Below are positions 34,640 through 43,597 of a stretch of 64,000 nucleotides of DNA, in pieces. Under the pieces are notes generated by a model. That model was not told the origin of the DNA. It did not search any database and saw only the letters and a list, made by a program, of their open reading frames with translations. The stretch is from the NCBI RefSeq assembly GCF_001559865.1, contig NZ_LOHE01000077.1, positions 1 through 64,000 on the forward strand, in the 5' to 3' direction. How positions within the stretch are numbered: the first letter of the stretch is position 1; every line of letters begins with the position of its first letter. Source of the stretch: Abyssisolibacter fermentans. GTDB taxonomy: Bacteria > Bacillota > Clostridia > Tissierellales > MCWD3. A program made the translations under genes and the position numbers.

Positions 34640-36187
34640 ATGAATAAATACAATATATATTGGACAGATATGCATTCAAATATTCATTCTAATCAAATGA
34701 AAGATTTAGAAAAGTGGTTTGAACATGCTAAAAAACTTCTTGATTTTTGGCCGATAGCCTATTATCCATATTATATGAGAAAAGATGAAACAGGTTTAGG
34801 AGTTGAAGATATTTACCCTGAAGAAGTTGTAAATAAAGATTGGGAACAACTTAGAGAGTTCGTTATAGAAAAGAATAAAGAGGGATATCCAATGTTTATG
34901 GGCTTTGAATGGCAAGGAAGTGGACTAGACGGAGATCATAATGTGTATTATCTCGACAACGACCAAAATACACACCGTCCTCTAAGGTACGAAGAGTTGA
35001 TAAAATTGCTGCCTCTTGACAGAGCTATTGCAATACCGCATCATCTTGCCTATGAATTGGGTAAAAGGGGCAAGAATTGGAGTACACATAATGAAGCTTA
35101 CTCACCGTTTGTAGAAATATATTCATCTCACGGTAGTTCAGAGAGTGATGTTACATCTGTTCATATGGCTAGACATATTCATATGGGACCAAGGACATCA
35201 GGATGCACAGTAGAAGATGGATTAAATAAAAACAATATATTTGGAATTATTGCATCAGGAGATAACCATAGTGCACCAGCAGTATATGGTCATGGATTAA
35301 TGGCTTGCCTTAGTGAACAGTGTACAAAAGAAGCTATATGGGATGCATTCTTAAATCGTAGAGTTTATGGAGTAACAGGAGATAGAATTAAACTGGATTT
35401 CAAAATAAATGACTATGTAATGGGTAGTGTTATCGAAAATGTTGACAGCAGTGAAAAATTAGAAGCAGTAGTCAATGCAGAAGGCTCTCATGCTATTGAT
35501 AGAATAGAGCTATTGAGAAATAATGTACTACTTCATGTATATACTCACTCAGGTAAATGGGAAGAAAAAGAGTTAAAAGAAAATGTAAGGTTTAAGTTTA
35601 AAGTTGAATTTGGATGGGGACCGGACAGAAGAGTTTATGAAGACATTGAAAAGAAAATCTGGCAGGCAAGTCTGAAAGTAGATGGTAAAATATTATCTAT
35701 TGAAAAATGTTTTACTAATTTTGGACAAGAAATAAATAACGTAGAAGATGACAGATGTGATTTTACACTAACAACATATAAATCATCAGCTACAGGTAAA
35801 TGGATGGGTCCATCCCCTGTTGAAAATGAAGCTTTAATCTTCGAGGTAGAAGCTCCTTTAGAGTCAATAATGAACTTAAAAGTTGATGGTAAAATATATG
35901 ATTTAGTAGTTAGAGAAGTAATAGAAGGATCACAATTATTTCATTTAAGAGATGATATAGAGCAATTAACAAAAGAAAGATGGGGTTTTACATCATATTA
36001 TCGTGATGATCCGTTTTGGCATAATGCTTATAAATTTAAAGTGTATCAAGGGATTGTAGAAGATGGCTATAGAGCTAGCTTTAAATATGAAATAGGAGCT
36101 AAAAAAACAGATTGTGATAATTATAGAGTTCGAGTTTATGAAAAAAATGGGCATATGGCATGGTCTTCGCCTATTTTTATAAGATAA
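34640..36187 (+). CDS. DUF3604 protein with PHP-like metal-binding N-terminus
   Basis: The 515-residue protein starts YNIYWTDMHSNIHSN, the first metal motif of a PHP-like fold, followed by further ligand candidates: FMGFEWQGS, DHNVYY, IPHHLAY, VEIYSSHGSSE, ASGDNHSAP. This is the DUF3604 pattern. The C-terminal half is beta-rich. It is cytoplasmic. Placed between two sulfatases, it probably hydrolyses a bond in the same sulfated substrate (phosphate, ester or glycosidic), which is inference. ATG follows GGGAGTGAGG. Confidence 0.83.
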   Translation: MNKYNIYWTDMHSNIHSNQMKDLEKWFEHAKKLLDFWPIAYYPYYMRKDETGLGVEDIYPEEVVNKDWEQLREFVIEKNKEGYPMFMGFEWQGSGLDGDHNVYYLDNDQNTHRPLRYEELIKLLPLDRAIAIPHHLAYELGKRGKNWSTHNEAYSPFVEIYSSHGSSESDVTSVHMARHIHMGPRTSGCTVEDGLNKNNIFGIIASGDNHSAPAVYGHGLMACLSEQCTKEAIWDAFLNRRVYGVTGDRIKLDFKINDYVMGSVIENVDSSEKLEAVVNAEGSHAIDRIELLRNNVLLHVYTHSGKWEEKELKENVRFKFKVEFGWGPDRRVYEDIEKKIWQASLKVDGKILSIEKCFTNFGQEINNVEDDRCDFTLTTYKSSATGKWMGPSPVENEALIFEVEAPLESIMNLKVDGKIYDLVVREVIEGSQLFHLRDDIEQLTKERWGFTSYYRDDPFWHNAYKFKVYQGIVEDGYRASFKYEIGAKKTDCDNYRVRVYEKNGHMAWSSPIFIR

Positions 36188-36201
36188 AAGGAGCTACTTT
36201 A

Positions 36202-36477
36202 ATGAGTAATGTATATGATGATCAAAAAGAGAAAATGATACTTAGAGATTTTTTAGCTACAGATAGAACTATACTGGCAAATGAAAGAACATTTTTAGCG
36301 TATGTAAGAACTTCAATAAGTATAATAGCAGCTGGAGTAGGTTTTATAAAGCTTTTTGACAATCCGATTATTTACAAAATGGGTTATGCTTTTATACCAT
36401 TTGGCTTTATTGTATTAGTTTTTGGAGTTAAAAGATATATAAAAGTAAAAAACAAACTAAAAAATGTTAGGTTCTAG
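36202..36477 (+). CDS. DUF202 small membrane protein
   Basis: The 91-residue protein has the DUF202 pattern: LRDFLATDRTILANERTFLAYVRTSISII, then two to three transmembrane helices. AAAGGAG precedes the ATG; the upstream open frame overlaps the DUF3604 gene only. Its role in a sugar operon is unknown. Confidence 0.85.
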   Translation: MSNVYDDQKEKMILRDFLATDRTILANERTFLAYVRTSISIIAAGVGFIKLFDNPIIYKMGYAFIPFGFIVLVFGVKRYIKVKNKLKNVRF

Positions 36478-36495
36478 TGGATTGGAGGTACTTCT

Positions 36496-37953
36496 ATGAA
36501 AAAAAAGCCACACATCTTAATATTTAACCCTGATCAAATGAGAGCGGATTCACTTCATCACTTAGGCAATGAGGCTTCATTAACTCCAAATATGGATGAA
36601 TTAACAAATGAAGGAGTATCTTTTAATAATGCATTTTGCCAAAATCCTGTTTGTACACCAAGCAGATGTAGTTTTATGAGTGGTTGGTATCCACATGTAA
36701 GAGGACATCGTACAATGCATTATATGATGCAAAATGATGAACCAGTATTATTAAAAATATTAAAGGATAATGGATATCATGTTTGGTGGGGAGGAAAAAA
36801 TGATTTAATATCAGCAGATAAAGATATAACACCATATTGTGATGAAAAATTCATACCGACTGATTTTGACCCTGCTAAAGTAGAATCAGACCATAGCTGG
36901 CAGGACAGCTTTAGAGGTGAGTATAAAGGTAAGAATTATTATTCATTTTATGCAGGTAAAAGTAATATAGATGACAGCTCATTTATAAAGCACGATTGGG
37001 CTTATGTCAATGCGTTAGTAGATAAGATAAAGAATTATAAAGAAGATAAACCGCTGTGCATGTATTTACCACTTCTTTATCCGCATCCACCTTATGCTGT
37101 AGAAGAGCCTTTTTACAGCATGATAGATAGAAGTAAGATGAATTTGGTAGAGAGTTTTGATGATTGGTCGTTAAAACCGAGTATATTAAAAGGTATATAT
37201 GAAAGACAAAGGTTACATGAATTTACACCCGAAGATTTTAGGGAGCTAAAAGCTACTTATCTTGCTATGTGCTTGAGAGTTGATTATCAATTTGGTTTAA
37301 TAGTTAATGCATTGAAAAATGCAGGCATTTATGATGATACAGCTATATTTATATTCAGTGATCACGGTGATTTTACTGGGGATTATGGATTAGTAGAAAA
37401 GACTCAAAATACATTTGAAGATTGCTTAACGAACGTACCCTTGATAATAAAACCGCCTAAAGGAATTGAGGTAAAACCAAGAATAACAGATGCTTTAGCT
37501 GAGCTTCTTGATATTCCTGCAACTGTAGCTGAAATAGCAGGTATTACTCTAGAATATAATCATTACGGCAAATCACTGCTACAAGTCTTAAGAGGAGAAG
37601 ATAAACACAAGGACTATGTGTTTTGTGAAGGTGGAAGAATAGATGGTGAACCACAATGCATGGAATTAGGACACAAAGAAACATCACTTTATTGGCCTAG
37701 ACTTAGTGTACAAGCAAGTAGTGGTCCTGAGCATAAAAAAGCAGTTATGATAAGAAATAAAAAGTATAAATATGTTTATAGATTAGAAGAACATGACGAA
37801 TTTTATGATTTAGAAAAAGATCCATATGAACTAGAAAATATTATCTATGATAAAGCATATAAAGATATAATAAATACATTTAAAGAAAGAGTATTAAAGT
37901 TTATGGTAGAGACAGCAGATTATGTACCAGCCCAAAAAGAAAGACGCAGATAA
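36496..37953 (+). CDS. Sulfatase (formylglycine type), second copy
   Basis: The 485-residue sulfatase has Cys53-T-P-S-Arg57 (CTPSRCSFMSG), the standard anaerobic-maturase target, metal ligand Asp13 in FNPDQMRADS, and FSDHGDFTGDYG. It is only distantly similar to the first sulfatase, so the two likely remove sulfate from different positions. No signal peptide. Ends 18 nt before the maturase. Confidence 0.94.
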   Translation: MKKKPHILIFNPDQMRADSLHHLGNEASLTPNMDELTNEGVSFNNAFCQNPVCTPSRCSFMSGWYPHVRGHRTMHYMMQNDEPVLLKILKDNGYHVWWGGKNDLISADKDITPYCDEKFIPTDFDPAKVESDHSWQDSFRGEYKGKNYYSFYAGKSNIDDSSFIKHDWAYVNALVDKIKNYKEDKPLCMYLPLLYPHPPYAVEEPFYSMIDRSKMNLVESFDDWSLKPSILKGIYERQRLHEFTPEDFRELKATYLAMCLRVDYQFGLIVNALKNAGIYDDTAIFIFSDHGDFTGDYGLVEKTQNTFEDCLTNVPLIIKPPKGIEVKPRITDALAELLDIPATVAEIAGITLEYNHYGKSLLQVLRGEDKHKDYVFCEGGRIDGEPQCMELGHKETSLYWPRLSVQASSGPEHKKAVMIRNKKYKYVYRLEEHDEFYDLEKDPYELENIIYDKAYKDIINTFKERVLKFMVETADYVPAQKERRR

Positions 37954-37970
37954 ATGAGAGAGGAAATATT

Positions 37971-39104
37971 ATGCCGCCATTAAATTTGTTAATAAAACCT
38001 GCTTCAAGTAATTGCAATTTAAAATGTAAGTACTGCTTTTACAATTCAATTGCAGAGAATAGAGAAATTGCCTCCTATGGTATAATGAAAGAAGATATAT
38101 TGGAAATTATAGTAAAGAAAGCATTAGAATATGCTGATGGAGCATGTAATTTTGCATTTCAAGGAGGAGAACCAACTTTAGCAGGGCTAGATTTTTATAA
38201 ACATTTGATAAAACTTCAAAATCAGTATAACAATAAAAATATAAAAATAACAAATACAATACAAACTAATGGTACAATGATAGATAAACAATGGGCAGAA
38301 TTTTTATCAAAGAATAACTTTCTAGTTGGAATATCTTTGGATGGACCTAGAGATATAAATGATTTGAATAGAATAGATAGGGAAGGAATAGGATCATTTA
38401 AAAAGGTTATAGAAGCTATAAATCTATTAAAAGAGTACAAAGTCGATTATAATATATTGTTTGTAGTTACAGCTAATTCATCTAGACATGTCAATAAAAT
38501 ATATAACTTCTTTAAGAAAAATAACATGAGATATCTTCAATTTATTCCATGCTTAGACCCATTATTTAAACAAACGGGAACGGAAGAATACTCTTTAACA
38601 CCTGAAAAATACTTGAAATTTTTGAAAGAATTTTTTGATTTATGGTATAGTGACGCTGTGAAAGATGACTTCAAAAGTGTACGATACTTTGATAATATCT
38701 TAGGAATTTTATTAGGACATGAAACAGAGGCATGTGATATGAGAGGAATGTGTACTGTACAAAATGTTATAGAAGCAGATGGCAGTGTATATTCTTGTGA
38801 TTTTTATGTTACAGATGATTATTGTTTGGGAAGTATTAGTGATAATAATTTTGAAGATTTTATAAATACTAATACTGCTAAATCCTTTATAGAAGCTTCA
38901 TTTAGCATAAGCTCAGAATGTAAGGAATGTAAGTGGTTTAAGCTTTGTAGAGGTGGATGCCGAAGATACAGAAGTATTACAGGATATGATAGCTTGCCAT
39001 TAAATTATTACTGCCAAACTTTTAAACAATTTTTTGAATACTCATATGATAGGTTTTATGAAATAGCAAGAATGATTACATTTCGAAATAATTCAAAATA
39101 CTAA
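37971..39104 (+). CDS. Anaerobic sulfatase-maturating enzyme (radical SAM, SPASM)
   Basis: The 377-residue radical-SAM enzyme has the [4Fe-4S] motif Cys15-x3-Cys19-x2-Cys22 (CNLKCKYC), the QGGEPTLAG SAM contact and the C-terminal SPASM cysteines (CDMRGMC, CDFY, CKECKWFKLCRGGCRRYR). It converts the sulfatase Cys to formylglycine without oxygen. Last gene of the operon, followed by a strong terminator. The next-best reading would be another SPASM peptide maturase, but the operon context decides. Confidence 0.94.
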   Translation: MPPLNLLIKPASSNCNLKCKYCFYNSIAENREIASYGIMKEDILEIIVKKALEYADGACNFAFQGGEPTLAGLDFYKHLIKLQNQYNNKNIKITNTIQTNGTMIDKQWAEFLSKNNFLVGISLDGPRDINDLNRIDREGIGSFKKVIEAINLLKEYKVDYNILFVVTANSSRHVNKIYNFFKKNNMRYLQFIPCLDPLFKQTGTEEYSLTPEKYLKFLKEFFDLWYSDAVKDDFKSVRYFDNILGILLGHETEACDMRGMCTVQNVIEADGSVYSCDFYVTDDYCLGSISDNNFEDFINTNTAKSFIEASFSISSECKECKWFKLCRGGCRRYRSITGYDSLPLNYYCQTFKQFFEYSYDRFYEIARMITFRNNSKY

Positions 39105-39110
39105 AAATAT

Positions 39111-39152
39111 TAAATCCACATACTCTGAGAGATTAAGTATGTGGATTTATTC
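39111..39152 (+). terminator. Terminator of the PTS-sulfatase operon
   Basis: AAATCCACATACT pairs with AGTATGTGGATTT, an 11-nt loop, then a T-rich tail. Confidence 0.85.
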
Positions 39153-39182
39153 ATTGGGCAATGGTTTATATAGTGTCGAAAA

Positions 39183-39410
39183 TCAATTGTTTAGATGTTG
39201 CTTGTCTTTCTTATTAAATACATTAGACAAGACAAACAACGAGATTGTCAGCACAATATATACTACATAGATGAAATAGGTGATGTTTATACCCCATGAG
39301 AAAGAACTTTCTGGATGATTAAGTGCATACAAAATAAACAAAACTGCTATAATAACAGCTGTGATGCCTGTCCAAAATAAAATACGTGAAATTTTCTTTG
39401 TTTTTTTCAT
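39183..39410 (-). CDS. Small two-helix membrane protein
   Basis: A 75-residue protein with two transmembrane segments (about 9-28 and 41-62) and basic ends. A perfect AGGAGGTAACA ribosome site before the ATG supports it as real. No family recognised. Confidence 0.65.
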   Translation of the reverse strand: MKKTKKISRILFWTGITAVIIAVLFILYALNHPESSFSWGINITYFIYVVYIVLTISLFVLSNVFNKKDKQHLNN

Positions 39411-39458
39411 TGTTACCTCCTGTTTTTTTCACTATGGATATATATACTTAATTCTCAT

Positions 39459-39618
39459 TAAATCCAGATTATTCATAGAAAATTGAATATCTTTTATTAA
39501 TGAACCTCATTCTTCGAATGAATAAGCGATTCACATATAATCACAGATTTTAGTTCTCTGCTCATAATTCAAAATTATACAGACACTATGGGGAGTTATA
39601 TGAATAATCAGGGTTAAA
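39459..39618 (-). mobile_element. MITE-like palindromic element R3
   Basis: 160 bp. Ends AATCCAGATTATTCATAG and ATGAATAATCAGGGTT. Contains the TCATTC/GAATGA hairpin and the CACAGATTTTAGTTCTCTG module of R1 but lacks the large nested palindrome. Flanks ATTAA and TTAAATT may include a TA-rich target duplication. Confidence 0.7.
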
Positions 39619-40158
39619 TTAAGAATTATTATGATTAATATATTCTTCTTTCAAAATTCCCATTATAATTAAATCATGATAGTTTCCACCTTTATATAAT
39701 TCACTTTTCAGAGTACCTTCTATTCTAAAACCGCATTTTTCATAACATTTAATAGCTCTAGTATTAAACGAAAATACTGTTAATTTTACTTTATGCAAAT
39801 TCATTTCATTAAATATAAAACTGAGTAATACTTTCATAGCATCAGTTCCATAACCCTTTTCTACATAGTCTTTGCCTAGAAAAATATAAATTTCTGTCTT
39901 CCTATTTTTCCAATCTACTGATTTTATACCACATTCACCAATGTATTTTCCTTCATCAATGGATTCTATTGCAAAATCATAATAGTCTTTATTACCTGAT
40001 ATTTTTTTAAAATCTTCTTCTACATCACTAAATGTATTAGGATATGGTATTCTTGAAACTACGTATTTCTTGTATTCCTCTTCGTTCATAATTTTTAAAA
40101 GATACTCTAGGTCATCTTTTTTATATTCTCTCAAGATAATTCTATTACCTTTAAACAT
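39619..40158 (-). CDS. GNAT acetyltransferase, RimJ/RimL-like
   Basis: The 179-residue protein has the RimJ-type pattern: RIILREYKKDDLEYLLK at the start, IGECGIKSVDWKNRKTEIYIFLG and acetyl-CoA loop EKGYGTDAMKVLLSFIF, then FNTRAIKCYEKCGFRIEG. The acceptor is unknown. Its stop lies immediately beside the MITE-like element R3, which therefore may have set the 3' end of the transcript. Confidence 0.88.
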   Translation of the reverse strand: MFKGNRIILREYKKDDLEYLLKIMNEEEYKKYVVSRIPYPNTFSDVEEDFKKISGNKDYYDFAIESIDEGKYIGECGIKSVDWKNRKTEIYIFLGKDYVEKGYGTDAMKVLLSFIFNEMNLHKVKLTVFSFNTRAIKCYEKCGFRIEGTLKSELYKGGNYHDLIIMGILKEEYINHNNS

Positions 40159-40387
40159 AAAAATTTCTCCTATATTGTTATTTGGATTTTATTTCATAAT
40201 AGATTTATATATTCTACATATTTTTCTAATTTCCTTCAAAATTACAAGGTTGCAACTAACTAACAAGTTTTATAGAAATGAAATAAACCTATTGCTTCTT
40301 ATGATCATACATATTAGAATTAATATGTTGAATAACATGGTTTGTTAACTAAAGTATAAAACAAAATTAACGAAAGAGAGGAATTCA

Positions 40388-41005
40388 ATGTATAAATGCA
40401 TAATTTTTGATGTGGACGGAACATTAGTAAATTCCGAGGAGAATATTATAGCTTCCTTTAAAAGGATAGTAAAAGAATATAAAAATGTAGATATGAAAGA
40501 TGAAGAATTGTTTTTTTGTCTAGGGATAACATCTGAAAAAGCTTTGGAAAGAATGGATATAGAAGTAACTAAAGAGGTTTTAGATAGATGGATAAGATAT
40601 TGTAAAGAGCTTAATCATTTGATAAAACCTTATAAAGATATAAAAGCTGTTTTATCTCAAATTAAAAATAAAGGTGTGTTAACAGGAGTGGTAACATCAA
40701 GATTGATAGAAGAATTCAACAATGACATTGAACCTTTAAATTTACATAATGATATTGATATAATAATATGTGCTGATGATACTATAAAGCATAAACCACA
40801 TGGAGAACCATTGTTAGCTTTCTTAAATAAATCGGGTATAAAAAAAGATGATGCAATATATATTGGTGATTCAGTGTATGACTTTAAGTGTGCTAAGGAT
40901 TCAGGAGTAGATTTTGCTTTAGCATTATGGGGAGCAAAAACAAAAGAAGGCATAAATGCTAAATATGAATTAAAAGAACCGAAAGATATTTTAGATTTAA
41001 TATAA
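40388..41005 (+). CDS. HAD-superfamily phosphatase (phosphoglycolate phosphatase-like)
   Basis: The 205-residue HAD protein has motif I FDVDGTLVNSEE, motif II VTSR, the Lys in KHKPHGEP and motif III GDSVYDFKCAKDSG. The cap is of C1 type. Specificity cannot be told. ATG follows AAAGAGAGG. Confidence 0.88.
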   Translation: MYKCIIFDVDGTLVNSEENIIASFKRIVKEYKNVDMKDEELFFCLGITSEKALERMDIEVTKEVLDRWIRYCKELNHLIKPYKDIKAVLSQIKNKGVLTGVVTSRLIEEFNNDIEPLNLHNDIDIIICADDTIKHKPHGEPLLAFLNKSGIKKDDAIYIGDSVYDFKCAKDSGVDFALALWGAKTKEGINAKYELKEPKDILDLI

Positions 41006-41341
41006 ATGTATACATAGAAAGGCGATAGTAATTTGTTGTATAAATTCATAAAACTTTCCTATATTGCATGAAATTAATTGTGAATCAAAATTGTTGATAA
41101 TATTAAGTATTTACTATTATAATTAAGATATAATGTTAGTATAAATCTATTAATCATAAAAAAGTTTAATCAGAAAGTTTAACTTGCAATTTTAACATAA
41201 AAAATATTAAAATTATAATGAATTAAAAGGAGGGAATTTTGTTTTATATCAGGTATTAGTACAACGTAATGAAATTATACGTAATGAAAAATTACATAAA
41301 GAGCATAAATATTAAAGGATTATTTAGATAGGAGAGATAAG
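41006..41341. other. Intergenic region before the phosphofructokinase gene
   Basis: About 335 nt, AT-rich. A strong ribosome-like site AAAAGGAGGG at 41227-41236 has no good start codon after it; one frame beyond it stays open for about 27 codons (41240-41316) but would have to start at GTT. This may be the decayed start of a short gene or a leader peptide. No RNA fold recognised. Confidence 0.4.
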
Positions 41342-42580
41342 ATGAAAAACTGCCTTGTTGCACAATCAGGAGGCCCAACAGCTGTTATAAATTCAAGTAT
41401 TGTTGGAGTTATAAAAGGAAATATGAAAGCACAATATTATGATAATGTTTATGGTGGCATTAATGGAATTGAAGGGATTTTAAATAATAAAATAATAAAT
41501 CTATCAAAATTAGAAGAGTCAGATATAGAAAATTTAAAATACACACCTTCAGCAGGATTGGGTTCTTGCAGATTTAAGATGAAGGATTATAATACTTGTG
41601 AAGAAAATTATAAGGAATTATTTAATATTTTAGATGATTTAGATATTCAAACTTTTTTCTATATTGGTGGTAATGACTCTATGGATACGGTAAGTAAGCT
41701 TAGCGAGTATGCAAAGATAAAGGGTATTAATAAGCAAATAATCGGTATCCCTAAAACGATAGATAATGATCTATATTATACAGACCACACACCGGGTTTT
41801 GGAAGCGCCGCTAAATATATTGCTTCAACAGTATTAGAGACTTATTTAGATTCTAGTGTTTATATAAATAATGGTATTTTTATTACAGAAACTATGGGTA
41901 GAGATACAGGCTGGCTAGCTGCTAGCGCGGCACTTGCTAAAATAAATGGAAAAGCAGTAGCTGATTTCATTTATTTACCAGAGGTTGAATTTTCCCAAGA
42001 GCAATTCTTAAAAGATGTTACAAATAAATTTGAAACAAATAATAAAGTATATATAGTGGCATCAGAAGGTCTTAAAGATAAAGATGGAAATTATTTATCT
42101 TCTGTGAAATTAAGCAATAAACATGATACATTTTCTCATGCACAACTAGGAGGAGTTGGAAATTTCTTAAAGAGTTTGATAATTGAAAATAAAATAACTA
42201 ACAGGGTAAAAGTCTTGGAATTGGGAGTATCTCAGCGTTGTGGTATGCACTGTGTATCAAATACTGATTTGCAAGAGGCTTGTTTAGTTGGAGAAAATGC
42301 TGTAAAATATTCTATAGAAGGTCATACAGGATTTATGGTAGGAATTAAAAGAGTTCAAAATAATCCTTATAAAATAGAAACTTTTAGAATAAACGCATCA
42401 GAAGTTGCAAATAAAATAAAGTATTTTCCAGATGAATGGATTACAGCAGATAAAAACAATGTTACAAAAGAAGCATATGAGTATATTACACCTTTGATAA
42501 TTGGTAGTCCAAATATTAATATTGAGAATGGACTCCCTAGATATATTCAATTGCAATCTAAAGATATTATAAGTAAATAG
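41342..42580 (+). CDS. Pyrophosphate-type 6-phosphofructokinase
   Basis: The 412-residue enzyme has the PFK fold: CLVAQSGGPTAVINSS, the phosphate-donor motif GGNDSMDT, catalytic PKTIDNDLYYTDHTPGFGSA and MGRDTGWLA. ATP-dependent PFKs have GGDGS and PPi-dependent ones usually GGDDS with a Lys in PKTIDND. Here GGNDS plus PKT indicates the PPi-type family. It would phosphorylate fructose-6-phosphate reversibly. ATG follows AGGAGAG. Confidence 0.88.
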   Translation: MKNCLVAQSGGPTAVINSSIVGVIKGNMKAQYYDNVYGGINGIEGILNNKIINLSKLEESDIENLKYTPSAGLGSCRFKMKDYNTCEENYKELFNILDDLDIQTFFYIGGNDSMDTVSKLSEYAKIKGINKQIIGIPKTIDNDLYYTDHTPGFGSAAKYIASTVLETYLDSSVYINNGIFITETMGRDTGWLAASAALAKINGKAVADFIYLPEVEFSQEQFLKDVTNKFETNNKVYIVASEGLKDKDGNYLSSVKLSNKHDTFSHAQLGGVGNFLKSLIIENKITNRVKVLELGVSQRCGMHCVSNTDLQEACLVGENAVKYSIEGHTGFMVGIKRVQNNPYKIETFRINASEVANKIKYFPDEWITADKNNVTKEAYEYITPLIIGSPNINIENGLPRYIQLQSKDIISK

Positions 42581-42595
42581 TACTTAAACATGTTA

Positions 42596-42630
42596 AAATG
42601 CACTTACTGTATGGTGAGTGCTTTAATATT
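42596..42630 (+). terminator. Hairpin after the phosphofructokinase gene
   Basis: GCACTTAC pairs with GTGAGTGC (one G-T pair), followed by CTTTAATATTATT. Probably a weak terminator before the Cof-type gene. Confidence 0.5.
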
Positions 42631-42654
42631 ATTATTCTTACTAGGAGGTATAGC

Positions 42655-43500
42655 ATGAAACATAAATTATTAGCACTAGATATGGATGGAACTTTATTAA
42701 ATAGTGATTTAAAAATATCACAGGAAAATAAAATGGTTATTGAAGAATTGAAAGAAAAGGGAGTAGTAGTTACCATTGCTACAGGTAGAACTTATCCCGC
42801 TATTATAGCGTATGCTAGGGAGTTAAATATCGACGTACCTATTATAGCCTATAATGGAGGAATTATTAAATATTTGCATAATAACAGGATTATTTATTCT
42901 AATAATATTCCAGTAGAACAATGCATTAATACAATAGATATTTGTAAGGAATTTGATGTTGATTGTTATTTGTATAGTGAAAATAAGATTTTTATTGAAA
43001 AGCAAGGATTCCTTCTTGAGTTCTATGAAGAAATAAATAAAAATTTGAAAGAAAAAGAAAAAATTGAAATTGTAAATGTTAAGGATATGAAAAAAAGCCT
43101 TAAAGAAGACCCTAAAATATATAAGATAGTAGTTTTTTCTGATAATTCCAATGCAGTAAGTGAAGTTAGAAAAAAATTATTAAAAGAAGGTAATTTAGAA
43201 GTGTACAAGTCTTCAGATTGTTTTCTAGATGTAACAAATAAAGGTGCTAGCAAGGGATTTGGAGTAAAGAAATTAGCAGAATATCTTGGAATTGATAAAG
43301 AGAAAATTATAGCAGTTGGAGATAGTGACAATGATATCAGTATGATTAAATATGCAGGATTAGGAATTGCTATGGGTAATGCTATCGATGAAGCTAAGAA
43401 AGTTGCTGATTATGTGACTGAAGCAAACAATGATAATGGTGTAGCAAATGCAATCCGAAAACTGGTATTAAAAGAAAAAGAGAGTTATGGTTTAATATAA
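42655..43500 (+). CDS. Cof-type HAD hydrolase
   Basis: The 281-residue HAD IIB phosphatase has motif I LDMDGTLLNSDLK, motif II TGRTYP, Lys in NKGASKGFGVKKL and motif III GDSDNDISMIKYAGLGIAMGNA. Such proteins dephosphorylate sugar phosphates or FMN/PLP. The ATG at 42655 follows AGGAGG; the upstream frame extension overlaps the preceding hairpin and is not used. Confidence 0.92.
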   Translation: MKHKLLALDMDGTLLNSDLKISQENKMVIEELKEKGVVVTIATGRTYPAIIAYARELNIDVPIIAYNGGIIKYLHNNRIIYSNNIPVEQCINTIDICKEFDVDCYLYSENKIFIEKQGFLLEFYEEINKNLKEKEKIEIVNVKDMKKSLKEDPKIYKIVVFSDNSNAVSEVRKKLLKEGNLEVYKSSDCFLDVTNKGASKGFGVKKLAEYLGIDKEKIIAVGDSDNDISMIKYAGLGIAMGNAIDEAKKVADYVTEANNDNGVANAIRKLVLKEKESYGLI

Positions 43501-43546
43501 CATAATAGCATATATGACAAGTTTGTTTCCTTATAATAATGGACGT

Positions 43547-43580
43547 AAAAACACTCCTTCTTGAAATAAGAGTGTTTTTT
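43547..43580. terminator. Bidirectional terminator between convergent genes
   Basis: AAAAACACTC pairs with GAGTGTTTTT around a 13-nt loop; A-run and T-run flanks serve both strands. Confidence 0.85.
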
Positions 43581-43597
43581 ATCGTGTATATTTAAAT

